Source: Chthoniobacterales bacterium
GTDB lineage: Bacteria > Verrucomicrobiota > Verrucomicrobiia > Chthoniobacterales > UBA10450
Length of the DNA: 13,685 nucleotides
Reading direction: 5' to 3'
NCBI GenBank assembly: GCA_013695925.1
Contig: JACCZO010000261.1
Location: forward strand, 1 to 13,685
Shown: positions 7,468 through 13,685 of the stretch, one piece after another
How positions within the stretch are numbered: position 1 is the stretch's first letter
Layout: every line of letters begins with the position of its first letter
Notes under the pieces: model-generated
Told to the model about the DNA's origin: nothing
The model's input: only the letters and a program-made list of their open reading frames with translations
Databases searched by the model: none
Translations under genes and position numbers: made by a program

Positions 7468-7933
7468 ACCCGGTTCGCGCGCAGCTGGGAAGTCTAAGGT
7501 GCGGCACAATTTTGTGAATCGCTCGCAGCGCCTTCGCGTAGTCAGGCAGGAGCCGGTCGGGACAGTCGTAGTCGAGCTGCAACTTCGCGCTGCCGCCGAC
7601 CGCGGCAGAAACCAGCCTTCCTAACGAACCCATCGACTCGCTCGTGAAGGGCGCACGCGCGCGCGATTCGAGCCGCAGGACGGGAACAACCTCGAAGCCG
7701 GGAAGGGCGGGAAGGCGGAAACGCGACTTCCAACGCCACGACCCGTTCGCATTCTCGAGATCCCCGACGTGCCAGTAAAGCGTGCGCACACTTTGGGCGG
7801 AAAGTTGCGCGAGATCCCCCTCGTTAGGCGACTCATTCCGTTGCCAGGCCCAGTAGGCCGTCTCGAAAGCGGCGGCCTGGCCCGCGAGAAAGAAGAGCGC
7901 AAGCGGGACCAGAAACGTTCTGAAAAACGTCAT
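7451..7933 (-). pseudogene. DUF3142-type secreted protein, 3'-truncated remnant
   Basis: Starting at the ATG at 7933 the product begins with a good signal peptide (MTFFRTFLVPLALFFLAGQAAA). The following segments FETAYWAWQRN, VRTLYWHVGDLEN, SWRWKSRF, VVPVLRLE and LQLDYDCPDRLLPDYAKALR fit my memory of DUF3142 proteins of unknown function. Such proteins usually run to well over 300 residues. Here the family-like sequence stops after IVPHLRLP (about 7487) and an unrelated 11-residue tail follows, ending antisense inside the last codons of the TIR gene. The gene has therefore probably lost its 3' half at a junction between about 7468 and 7487. Upstream in-frame codons reach an ATG at 8041, but that would bury the signal peptide, so 7933 is preferred. 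Two CGTTAGGC motifs lie at 7822 and just upstream of the start at 7934. Confidence 0.68.
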
Positions 7934-8000
7934 CGTTAGGCTCAGGTGCTTCGCCTTTTCCTTCCCATCGTTGCCGCCAGCATAATAATCAGCGAGGAAG

Positions 8001-8355
8001 ATGATGGAACGAATTCGAGTTGCCTCCCTCCAGTATTTCATCCGGCCGGTTCAACCTTTGAGGAATTCCGCGATCAGGTCAGCGCGCTGGTCGACACCGC
8101 GGTTGACTACCAATGTCACCTGATCGTTTTCCGAAATATTCCCCGGTACAATTGCTCGCCCTCGGCGACGTGCGCCGGCCGATGCGCGAGCAAATCATCG
8201 ATCTTGCCCGCGCCGTCCCGCTCTACATCGAGCTCTTCAGCCGATCGGCGAAGGAGCACAGCATCTACATCGTGGCCGGGACGGCGCCGGTCTTCGATGC
8301 CGGGCGCGATAAGGTTTATAACGATTCGACCGGCGTCGCGGCCGGAAATCATTAA
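8001..8355 (+). pseudogene. Nitrilase/carbon-nitrogen hydrolase fragment with two frameshifts
   Basis: Three frames together reconstruct the N-terminus of a carbon-nitrogen hydrolase. From the ATG at 8004 (or 8001) comes MERIRVASLQYFIRPV. After a shift near 8050 the text continues TFEEFRDQVSALVDTAVDY and CHLIVF. After a second shift near 8133 it continues FPKYSPVQLLALGDVRRP, then LARAVPLYIELFSRSAKEH and IYIVAGTAPVFD, with KVYNDS before a stop at 8353-8355. In intact nitrilases the Glu of the Glu-Lys-Cys triad follows FP; here it reads FPK, so a catalytic residue is gone as well. The central and C-terminal parts, with the Lys and Cys, are absent. It is divergent from the DUF3142 remnant. Sequencing indels could mimic the frameshifts but not the truncation. 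Nothing else is visible between 8356 and the NLR stop at 8437. Confidence 0.72.
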
Positions 8356-8434
8356 TGTCCTCTTCCTGGCCGAGCCCCCGCCAGCGAAGGCGACGGTATA
8401 TCGGAGAGGATCATAAGCACACGTCTTTTCCAGG

Positions 8435-10255
8435 TTAGGGCGGGAGCGATTCCAGGTTCTCCCGGACGGTCTTGGTGTTCCGATGATCGTCGCCCAGAAA
8501 TTTCCGAAAAATCGCCAGCGCGCGCTCGTAGGCGGCTTTCGCCAAGGCATATTCTGCGCGTCCCCATGAGTACATGCCCATATGATTGATTAGCCGTGCG
8601 GCGGCTACCATGCCAACACCCAGAGGTTCCGCGAAATCCGTCGCCGCGACGGCGTGCGGCAGCAGACGGTCGCATTCCTTCCATGTCCGCACGTCATCGC
8701 TCTCGAACGGGAACGCCTTGTTCACCACCTTCACGGCGGCTTCGGCCCATTGCTTGCGTCCCTCTTCGCCGAGGCGGTCGCGGATGACGGCCTGCACGAG
8801 GCGGTGCAACGAGAGAGTCGAGTCGCCGCCGGTCTCAATGAGCGAGTAGCGGCGGATGGCGGCCACGGCATCATCGAAGCCGAGCGCATCGCCTGCCGCC
8901 GCGCGCAGCGGCTCGGGGAGAAACTCCGCGCCGCCGGCGATCATGTCGCGCGGGATGGCGTCGGGCGCGAAGAAGGCGCAGAGATTGAGCAGTGCAGCGC
9001 CCGCGGGCGAATCCTTTTCCAACTGCTGGAACGAGATTTCCCAAGTCGTCGCCACAGTGGAGGGATAATCGCTGCCGGGTTCGACGTGTTTGAAAACCTG
9101 GACCTGATGTTTCCGAAAGAGCGGGAGATAGCCCACGAGTGTGCCGCCTGTGGTCTCAAGGTAGGCGGCGGCCTGCTCGAGCGCGAGCGGGAGGTGGTCC
9201 AGCTCACGTGCGATCTCTGCTGCCGCGGCGGCGTCGGCCAGCCCCGTGCGCTTAAGAAGAAATTCAACGGACACGGCGGGCGGCCACTTCTTAACCTCCA
9301 CTCGTTGCCCAAGGCCGCCCCATGCGGGTTGCCGCGAGGTGATGAGCACGTGCCCGCCCGCGCCCGGTAGGTAGCCGCGGATTTCGTCGGGCGAGTTCGC
9401 ATTGTCAAAGACGAGCAGCCAATCGCGCCGGTGCCGCAGCGCGTCGCGCACCGCGGCGATGATGACGGGCTGCTGCGGCGCGTCCTTTTCCGGCAGTTCG
9501 AGCTTATGCGCGAGCCCAGCATATTCCGCAGCGAGTGCCGCAGGCTGCTCGGAGCGCAGCCACCAAACGAGCGCATAATCGCCCGCGTGCCGATACGCAT
9601 ACTCGACGGCGAGCTGTGTCTTCCCGACGCCGCCGAGTCCCGCAAGCGATGCCGGCCTCCCGGCAACGAGCGTCGCGCGCATCTCCGCGAGCCACGTGCC
9701 TGGCTCGGTGAAGTTCGGATTGCGCAGGTGCGGGACATTCCAGATATCGGGGAGCATCCCGAGCGGTCGCGGCTGAGGATGCGCCGCGGCTTGCGCCATT
9801 CCGGGGAATGGTCGCGGTGTCGTCCGATCGACCGGCCCGCGCTGAACGCCGGCAAGCAACGTCTTGCTAACGTCTGCCGCGTTCATATTCAGTAGATCGA
9901 TAGAGACGATGTTGGCGAGCAGCCCGTCGGGTTTGCAGTCGCGCACGCGGACAGGCACGAGCTTCTGCGCGAACCCGGTGCTGTCCGCGCCGAAAGCGGC
10001 AGCCCACTCGGGCGCAGTGAATACGGAAGTCAGGTAGTCGGGCGACAGAACGGCAAGCGTGCGCTCGCACGTCTGTACAGCGCGGTGCATGTCCAGGACG
10101 AAGTTGCCACCCGGCCGGAAGTCCCAAGCTTGGACGATGACGGTGTACCCGCCGACCTTTTCGAGCTGCTGGGCGATCCACTCCGCCCACGCGAGGTCAG
10201 CCTTGTTGTAGCTGATGAAGAAGTTCTTCTTTGGCCGCGCGTCGCTCTCCGGCAT
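8435..10255 (-). CDS. TIR-NB-ARC-TPR protein (NLR-like immune sensor)
   Basis: Residues about 10-135 form a TIR domain (NFFISYNKADLAWAEWI, then ERTLAVLSPDYL, then FTAPEWAAAFG). E83 is the candidate NADase Glu. A NB-ARC-type STAND ATPase follows: Walker A GLGGVGKT (206-213), Walker B LLVFDN (280-285), VLITSR (303-308), and a GLPLA-like HLPLALEQAAAYL (354-366). A winged-helix region follows, with LSLHRLVQAV (481-490) in the place of the MHD motif. The C-terminus has one clear TPR (ALAKAAYERALAIFRKFLGDDH) and a possible degenerate one, far fewer than the long arrays usual in this architecture. The tail should sense a ligand, and ATP-driven assembly would activate the TIR NADase (family knowledge). 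It is a single-gene unit next to decayed DNA. The ATG at 10255 lacks a strong ribosome site. No CGTTAGGC copy lies within its 1.8 kb. Confidence 0.93.
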   Translation of the reverse strand: MPESDARPKKNFFISYNKADLAWAEWIAQQLEKVGGYTVIVQAWDFRPGGNFVLDMHRAVQTCERTLAVLSPDYLTSVFTAPEWAAAFGADSTGFAQKLVPVRVRDCKPDGLLANIVSIDLLNMNAADVSKTLLAGVQRGPVDRTTPRPFPGMAQAAAHPQPRPLGMLPDIWNVPHLRNPNFTEPGTWLAEMRATLVAGRPASLAGLGGVGKTQLAVEYAYRHAGDYALVWWLRSEQPAALAAEYAGLAHKLELPEKDAPQQPVIIAAVRDALRHRRDWLLVFDNANSPDEIRGYLPGAGGHVLITSRQPAWGGLGQRVEVKKWPPAVSVEFLLKRTGLADAAAAAEIARELDHLPLALEQAAAYLETTGGTLVGYLPLFRKHQVQVFKHVEPGSDYPSTVATTWEISFQQLEKDSPAGAALLNLCAFFAPDAIPRDMIAGGAEFLPEPLRAAAGDALGFDDAVAAIRRYSLIETGGDSTLSLHRLVQAVIRDRLGEEGRKQWAEAAVKVVNKAFPFESDDVRTWKECDRLLPHAVAATDFAEPLGVGMVAAARLINHMGMYSWGRAEYALAKAAYERALAIFRKFLGDDHRNTKTVRENLESLPP

Positions 10256-10388
10256 GCGGCGAGTGAAGTCGAATTAGGAACCCGCGACAAGCCTCTATAA
10301 CTGCGACGGACAAAGGACCGGACTGAGAACGGCACGACCGCGCCATTTCCGACTCAGCAAATCGAGAGGAAACGTCCAATCAAATCCG

Positions 10389-10418
10389 TTGCCATTTCTC
10401 TTTTTGGAAACTGATAAT
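10389..10418 (+). promoter_or_regulatory. Sigma-70-like promoter of the TetR-exporter operon
   Basis: TTGCCA (10389-10394) and GATAAT (10413-10418) are separated by 18 bp. They lie in the most AT-rich patch of the intergenic gap, about 58 bp before the preferred start at 10476. The other 130 bp of the gap back to the NLR start show no gene. The -10 overlaps an inverted repeat listed separately. Confidence 0.6.
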
Positions 10419-10433
10419 ACTATGATAGTTTCC
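10406..10433. promoter_or_regulatory. Probable TetR operator (inverted repeat over the -10 box)
   Basis: GGAAACT (10406-10412) and AGTTTCC (10427-10433) are perfect inverted arms, 14 bp apart. Inside them ACTAT-G-ATAGT (10419-10429) is a second perfect palindrome. The repeat overlaps the -10 box and the expected transcription start, so a bound repressor would block transcription. The adjacent TetR gene makes autoregulation the natural reading (inference). Confidence 0.55.
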
Positions 10434-10475
10434 TCGGTATTGAAAACCACTGCTCGCCTGACGAAGCGCACGGCA

Positions 10476-11102
10476 ATGTCCGCGACCGGCACACCTGGCC
10501 CGCGCTCGGCCGCACGCCGACGGTCGCCCGCCCGGCGCATTCTGGAAGCCGCCCGGGTCCACTTCTTCAAACACGGTTTTCGCAACGTTACGATGGACGA
10601 CCTTGCCGCCGAGTTGGGGGTGAGCAAAAAGACCCTTTATGCTCATTACCCGAGCAAAGACGCGCTCCTCGAAGCGGTCCTGGACGCCAAATATGAAAGC
10701 ATCCGCGCCGCACTCGAGCAGGCGACGGCGCAACGGGCGCCGCATTTTCCCGAAGCGCTGCACACTCTCCTCAGCAGTCTGCGCGGGGAGCTGGATGAAC
10801 TGCAACCGGCATTTCTGCGCGATATGCGCAAGGCGCCGGAAATCTTCAGACAGCTCGAGCAACGCCGCGCCCGTCTCGTCCGCCATCATTTTGGAAAACT
10901 CTTTCGCCAGGGCCAGCGGGACGGCCATGTGCGCCGCGATCTTTCGGCCCGGCTCATGATCGAAACTCTCCTTGCTTCCATCCAGGCGATCATGAATCCG
11001 GCCAAATTAACGGAGCTGAAGATGGCGCCGCGGAACGCCTTCGCGGGTCTGATCGATCTCCTCCTCCACGGCGCGGTCGTGCGCCGGAAAGGCCCACGAT
11101 GA
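10476..11102 (+). CDS. TetR/AcrR-family transcriptional regulator
   Basis: From the ATG at 10476 the protein has 208 residues, the normal length for the family. After a basic N-terminal tail (SAARRRSPARR), residues about 21-66 form the TetR helix-turn-helix: ILEAARVHFFKHGFRNVTM, DDLAAELGVSKKTLYAHYPSK and the start of helix 4. The remaining helical part is the ligand-binding and dimer domain, with the AcrR-like stretch AFLRDMRKAPEIF. Earlier in-frame starts (TTG 10389, ATG 10422) fall on the -35 box and inside the operator, so they are unlikely. The stop codon overlaps the start of the adaptor gene (ATGA at 11099-11102), making this the first gene of a four-gene export operon that it most likely represses until an effector binds. 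The arrangement resembles E. coli ybiH(cecR)-ybhGFSR. Confidence 0.9.
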   Translation: MSATGTPGPRSAARRRSPARRILEAARVHFFKHGFRNVTMDDLAAELGVSKKTLYAHYPSKDALLEAVLDAKYESIRAALEQATAQRAPHFPEALHTLLSSLRGELDELQPAFLRDMRKAPEIFRQLEQRRARLVRHHFGKLFRQGQRDGHVRRDLSARLMIETLLASIQAIMNPAKLTELKMAPRNAFAGLIDLLLHGAVVRRKGPR

Positions 11103-11857
11103 ATCTCCGGCGCCCGCTCGTTTCCTTCGTTCTCCTGGCCCTCGTCGTCGCTGGCTGCCAGAAAGCGCCTGACGATTCTGTGCAGGGCTACGTCGAGGGC
11201 GAGTTCGTCTATGTCGGCTCGCCGTTAGGCGGAACTGTGCAACAGCTTTTCGTTAGGCGAGGCGACGAAGTGGAAGCTGGCCAGCCACTTTTCACTCTCG
11301 ACCAGACGATGGAGGAAGCCGCCCGCGACCAGGCGCAGGCGGCTCTGACCATGGCGGAAGCGGATTTCAAACGCCAGGAGCAGCTCTTCCGCAGCGGACC
11401 GGCCGCGGCGCAGGATTTCGATCGGGCCCGCTCGACGCGCGATCAGGACCGCGACCAACTCCGGCAGAAGGATTGGAACCTCGCGCAGATGAAACAGGAT
11501 GCGCCGAAAGCCGGCCTGGTTTTCGACACCCTCTTTCGTGAAGGCGAATGGGTGGCGGCCGGCAAACCAGTCGTCATGCTCCTGCCCCCGGCCAACATCA
11601 AGGTGCGGGCTTTTGTTCCTGAAACGGTGGTCGGCACCCTGAAGGTAGGTGAAGAGGCGCGGGTCGAAGTGGATGGCGTACCCGATCCCTTCGTCGGCCA
11701 GATCAGCTACATTTCACAGCGCGCCGAATACACGCCCCCGGTCATCTACAGCCGGGAGAGCCGGAGCAAACTCGTCTTCATGGTCGAGCTCCGCTTCGAC
11801 CCGGCGGTCGCGGCCAGGTTGCATCCCGGGCAGCCGGTCGATGTCCGATTTCGTTAG
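11099..11857 (+). CDS. HlyD-family periplasmic adaptor lipoprotein of an ABC exporter
   Basis: The N-terminus is a lipoprotein signal with hydrophobic core and lipobox VAGC (C20 would be lipidated). A first lipoyl-type half follows (about 36-69, FVYVGSPLGGTVQQLFVRRG and EAGQPLFTLD). A short charged alpha-hairpin spans about 70-135. The second lipoyl half (about 136-163, REGEWVAAGKPVVMLLPP) and a beta-barrel domain (IKVRAFVPETVVGTLKVGE) complete the protein. Such adaptors connect an inner-membrane ABC pump to an outer-membrane channel. At 252 aa it is shorter than YbhG-type adaptors of about 330 aa, mainly because the coiled-coil hairpin is short. It overlaps the TetR gene by 4 bp, and its stop TAG lies inside a TCGTTAGGC motif. 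The ATPase gene starts 3 bp later. Confidence 0.9.
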   Translation: MNLRRPLVSFVLLALVVAGCQKAPDDSVQGYVEGEFVYVGSPLGGTVQQLFVRRGDEVEAGQPLFTLDQTMEEAARDQAQAALTMAEADFKRQEQLFRSGPAAAQDFDRARSTRDQDRDQLRQKDWNLAQMKQDAPKAGLVFDTLFREGEWVAAGKPVVMLLPPANIKVRAFVPETVVGTLKVGEEARVEVDGVPDPFVGQISYISQRAEYTPPVIYSRESRSKLVFMVELRFDPAVAARLHPGQPVDVRFR

Positions 11858-11860
11858 GCA

Positions 11861-12793
11861 ATGAAAAACGGCGAACAGGCGATCGATGTGCGCGGCATGA
11901 CCAAGCGTTTCCGCGCGCGCACGGTGGTCGATCACGTCGATCTGCGGGTGCGGGCGGGAGAAATCTACGGCTTCCTCGGTCCTAACGGGAGCGGCAAAAC
12001 GACTTTTCTCCGCATGCTTTGCGGTCTCCTGCGCGCGGACGACGGGAGCGGGCAGGTCCTTGGTTACGACGTCATCACCGAGAGCGAAGCGATCAAGCGC
12101 GAGGTCGGTTACATGACGCAGCGCTTCAGCTTTTGGGAAGACTTGAGCATCGAAGAAAATATCGAGTTCGTGACCCGGATGTATGACCTGAAGAACCGGC
12201 GCGAAGCCGTCAGGCAAAGCATCGCGCAGCTCGGTCTGGAAGGCCGTCAGCACCAGCTCGCAGGGCAGCTTTCCGGCGGCTGGAAGCAACGTCTGGCGCT
12301 CGCCGCCTGTCTCATTCACAAACCCAAGCTCCTCCTCCTCGACGAGCCGACCGCGGGGGTCGACCCGAAAGCGCGGCGCGATTTTTGGGAACAGATTCAC
12401 CAGCTGGCGGCTGAGGGCCTGACCTTTCTCATCACCACCCACTACATGGATGAAGCCGAGCGCTGCCATCGGCTGGCTTATATTTCCTACGGCAAACTGC
12501 TCGCGGACGGGACGGTCGACGAAGTCATCACGCAGGTCGGCCTAACGACATGGTCGGTCACCGGTCCCGGTCTGCTCCAACTCGCCGCGCAACTCCGCGA
12601 GCTGCCCGCGGTGCAGCAGGCGGTTGCGTTCGGCAGCGCGCTCCATGTCAGCAGCGACGACCCCGCCAGCCTGGAGCGCGCCATCGCTCCGTTTCGGAAG
12701 GCGCCGTACGACTGGCGGCAGATTCCCTCCGGGCTGGAGGACGCTTTCATCAGCCTGATGCAGGAATCGACCGACAACTTCGCGCCCAGATGA
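11861..12793 (+). CDS. ABC transporter ATP-binding protein
   Basis: A single nucleotide-binding domain of 310 aa with Walker A GPNGSGKTT (40-48), Q-loop Q87 in YMTQRFS, ABC signature LSGGWKQR (138-145), Walker B LLLLDEP (157-163, catalytic E162), D-loop AGVDPKAR, and H-loop H194 in TTHYMDEAE. The last 80 residues are the accessory tail common in ABC-2 type ATPases (ISYGKLLADGTVDEV). It powers the permease encoded next. E. coli YbhF carries two fused ATPase domains, whereas this one has a single domain and would act as a homodimer (inference). The ATG lies 3 bp after the adaptor stop, and the only purine-rich upstream sequence is the TAGG of the CGTTAGGC motif. Its TGA overlaps the permease ATG (ATGA at 12790). 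Confidence 0.95.
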   Translation: MKNGEQAIDVRGMTKRFRARTVVDHVDLRVRAGEIYGFLGPNGSGKTTFLRMLCGLLRADDGSGQVLGYDVITESEAIKREVGYMTQRFSFWEDLSIEENIEFVTRMYDLKNRREAVRQSIAQLGLEGRQHQLAGQLSGGWKQRLALAACLIHKPKLLLLDEPTAGVDPKARRDFWEQIHQLAAEGLTFLITTHYMDEAERCHRLAYISYGKLLADGTVDEVITQVGLTTWSVTGPGLLQLAAQLRELPAVQQAVAFGSALHVSSDDPASLERAIAPFRKAPYDWRQIPSGLEDAFISLMQESTDNFAPR

Positions 12794-13685
12794 GAGGCCA
12801 TTTCTCTTTCCAACGCCTGCGCGGCATCATCGTGAAGGAGTTCACCCAGATGCGGCGGGACCGGCTCACCTTCGCCATGATCCTCGGCATTCCGCTCATT
12901 CAGCTGACGCTTTTTGGTTACGCGATTAACGCCGACCCGCGCCATCTCCCGGCTGCGCTCCTCCTCGCCGACCGCGGGCCGCAGGGACGGACCATCCTCG
13001 CCGCGATGCAGAACAGCACTTATTTCGATTTCGTTAGGCAAGTGCAGACCGAGGCGGAAGGGCGCGACCTGCTGGCCCGCGGCCAGGTCCAGTTCGTCAT
13101 CAGCATCCCGGAGAATTTCAGCCGCGATCTGCTCCGCGGCGATCGCCCCTCCATCCTGGTCGAGGCGGACGCGACCGACCCGGCCGCGACCGGCAACGCC
13201 CTCGGGTCGTTAGGCAACCTGATCAATAACGCCCTGCAAAGCGACCTGAAAGGTCCGCTCGCTTCCTTGCAACCGGCCGCGGGCCCGATCGACCTGCGCG
13301 TCCACGCGCTCTACAACCCCGAGGTCGTGACGCAATACAACATCGTGCCCGGGCTCATGGGCGTCATTCTGACCATGACGATGATCCTCATCACCGGCCT
13401 CGCCATTACCCGTGAGCGCGAGCGCGGCACGATGGAAAATCTTCTCTCCATGCCGACCCGACCGAGCGAGGTGCTGATCGGCAAAATCGTTCCCTACATC
13501 ATGGTCGGCTACATCCAGGTTGGCGTGATTCTGCTTGCGGCGCATTTCCTTTTTCACATCCCGATGCAGGGGAGCATCCTGCTTTTGCTCGTCGTCGCAC
13601 TCGTCTTCATCGCGGCCAATCTCGCCCTCGGCATTACCTTTTCGACGATCGCAAAGAACCAGCTCCAGGCGATGCAGATGACCTT
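12790..13685 (+). CDS. ABC-2 type permease, 3' end beyond the window
   Basis: The gene begins at an ATG overlapping the ATPase stop by 4 bp and stays open for 298 codons to the right edge. It shows the ABC-2 layout: a cytoplasmic N-terminus, a first membrane helix about 28-46 (FAMILGIPLIQLTLFGYAI), and a large extracytoplasmic domain about 47-183. Helices follow at about 186-206, 231-254 and 262-283. The loop ERERGTMENLL (209-219) is the characteristic cytoplasmic coupling motif that contacts the ATPase. It resembles YbhS/YbhR/YhhJ-type permeases, so a second permease gene may follow outside the window. Substrate unknown; drugs or lipophilic compounds are typical for related pumps. Two TCGTTAGGC copies (13031, 13207) lie in it in different reading frames. 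Confidence 0.92.
   Translation, partial: MRGHFSFQRLRGIIVKEFTQMRRDRLTFAMILGIPLIQLTLFGYAINADPRHLPAALLLADRGPQGRTILAAMQNSTYFDFVRQVQTEAEGRDLLARGQVQFVISIPENFSRDLLRGDRPSILVEADATDPAATGNALGSLGNLINNALQSDLKGPLASLQPAAGPIDLRVHALYNPEVVTQYNIVPGLMGVILTMTMILITGLAITRERERGTMENLLSMPTRPSEVLIGKIVPYIMVGYIQVGVILLAAHFLFHIPMQGSILLLLVVALVFIAANLALGITFSTIAKNQLQAMQMT

Larger units (their letters stand above)
12..13215. repeat. Dispersed octamer CGTTAGGC, 12 copies
   Basis: Exact copies start at 12, 6490, 7822, 7934, 11223, 11251, 11852, 13032 and 13208 on the plus strand, and at 3507, 3660 and 12540 on the minus strand (left coordinates). Ten of the twelve are preceded by T, giving TCGTTAGGC. Near matches occur at 4558 (last base T), 7619 and 11980 (last base A, minus strand) and 239. 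Copies lie in coding DNA in at least two frames (Ser-Leu-Gly at 13208 and 3660, Val-Arg at 11251 and 13032), over a stop codon (11852) and upstream of genes (7934, 6490). Selection therefore appears to act on the DNA, not on a peptide. Assuming 60% GC, about 0.5 copies would be expected by chance. Confidence 0.85.

Noticed and set aside
7946..8416. Single intact 156-aa gene
   Set aside because: Only its middle resembles nitrilase; the true text jumps between three frames, so it is part of a pseudogene.
10389..10475. Upstream TTG or ATG starts for the TetR gene
   Set aside because: They lie on the -35 box and within the operator; the ATG at 10476 gives a normal-length regulator and a 50-nt leader.
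1..13685. CRISPR array, tRNA or rRNA
   Set aside because: No regularly spaced direct repeats, no tRNA-like cloverleaf and no rRNA text were seen on reading; the dispersed octamer has irregular spacing and both orientations.

Overview
The window is GC-rich bacterial DNA, estimated by eye at about 60% GC and not computed. It has tightly packed genes, ATGA stop/start overlaps and occasional non-ATG start candidates. A soil-type Gram-negative such as a Verrucomicrobiota member is possible, based on the lipoprotein adaptor, the DUF3142 remnant and the many nucleotide-signalling conflict proteins. That placement is a weak guess. No rRNA, tRNA, CRISPR array or transposase was seen.

Left part (1-2756). 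A minus-strand pair encodes a subtilisin-type (S8) peptidase with a long unexplained N-terminal region, followed by a serine alpha/beta-hydrolase cut off by the window edge. A small plus-strand ORF of unknown function starts divergently from the peptidase and runs towards the next operon.

Centre (2757-6430). A compact minus-strand three-gene operon encodes, in transcription order: a nucleoside-deoxyribosyltransferase-like + TPR + SLOG-like protein, a two-helix SLATT/DUF4231-type membrane protein, and a patatin-like phospholipase. The genes are separated by a 4-bp overlap and then a 12-bp gap. I infer a nucleotide-signal-controlled conflict system: the first protein would sense or make the signal, and two membrane-attacking effectors would follow. 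This is the best candidate for an undescribed system here.

Right of centre (6526-10255). A plus-strand TIR protein and a minus-strand TIR-NB-ARC-TPR (NLR-like) protein flank about 0.9 kb of decayed DNA. The decayed stretch holds a 3'-truncated DUF3142 gene and a frameshifted, truncated nitrilase-family gene.

Right part (10389-13685). An ordinary plus-strand export operon encodes a TetR regulator with a likely autoregulatory operator, an HlyD-type lipoprotein adaptor, an ABC ATPase and an ABC-2 permease that runs off the window. It resembles ybhGFSR-type exporters.

Throughout, the octamer CGTTAGGC occurs 12 times on the two strands, 10 of them as TCGTTAGGC. It falls in different reading frames and also between genes. 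It is concentrated in the export operon and the decayed remnants, and is absent inside the S8, TIR and NLR genes. It looks like a genome-wide DNA-level signal and may mark resident versus acquired DNA.
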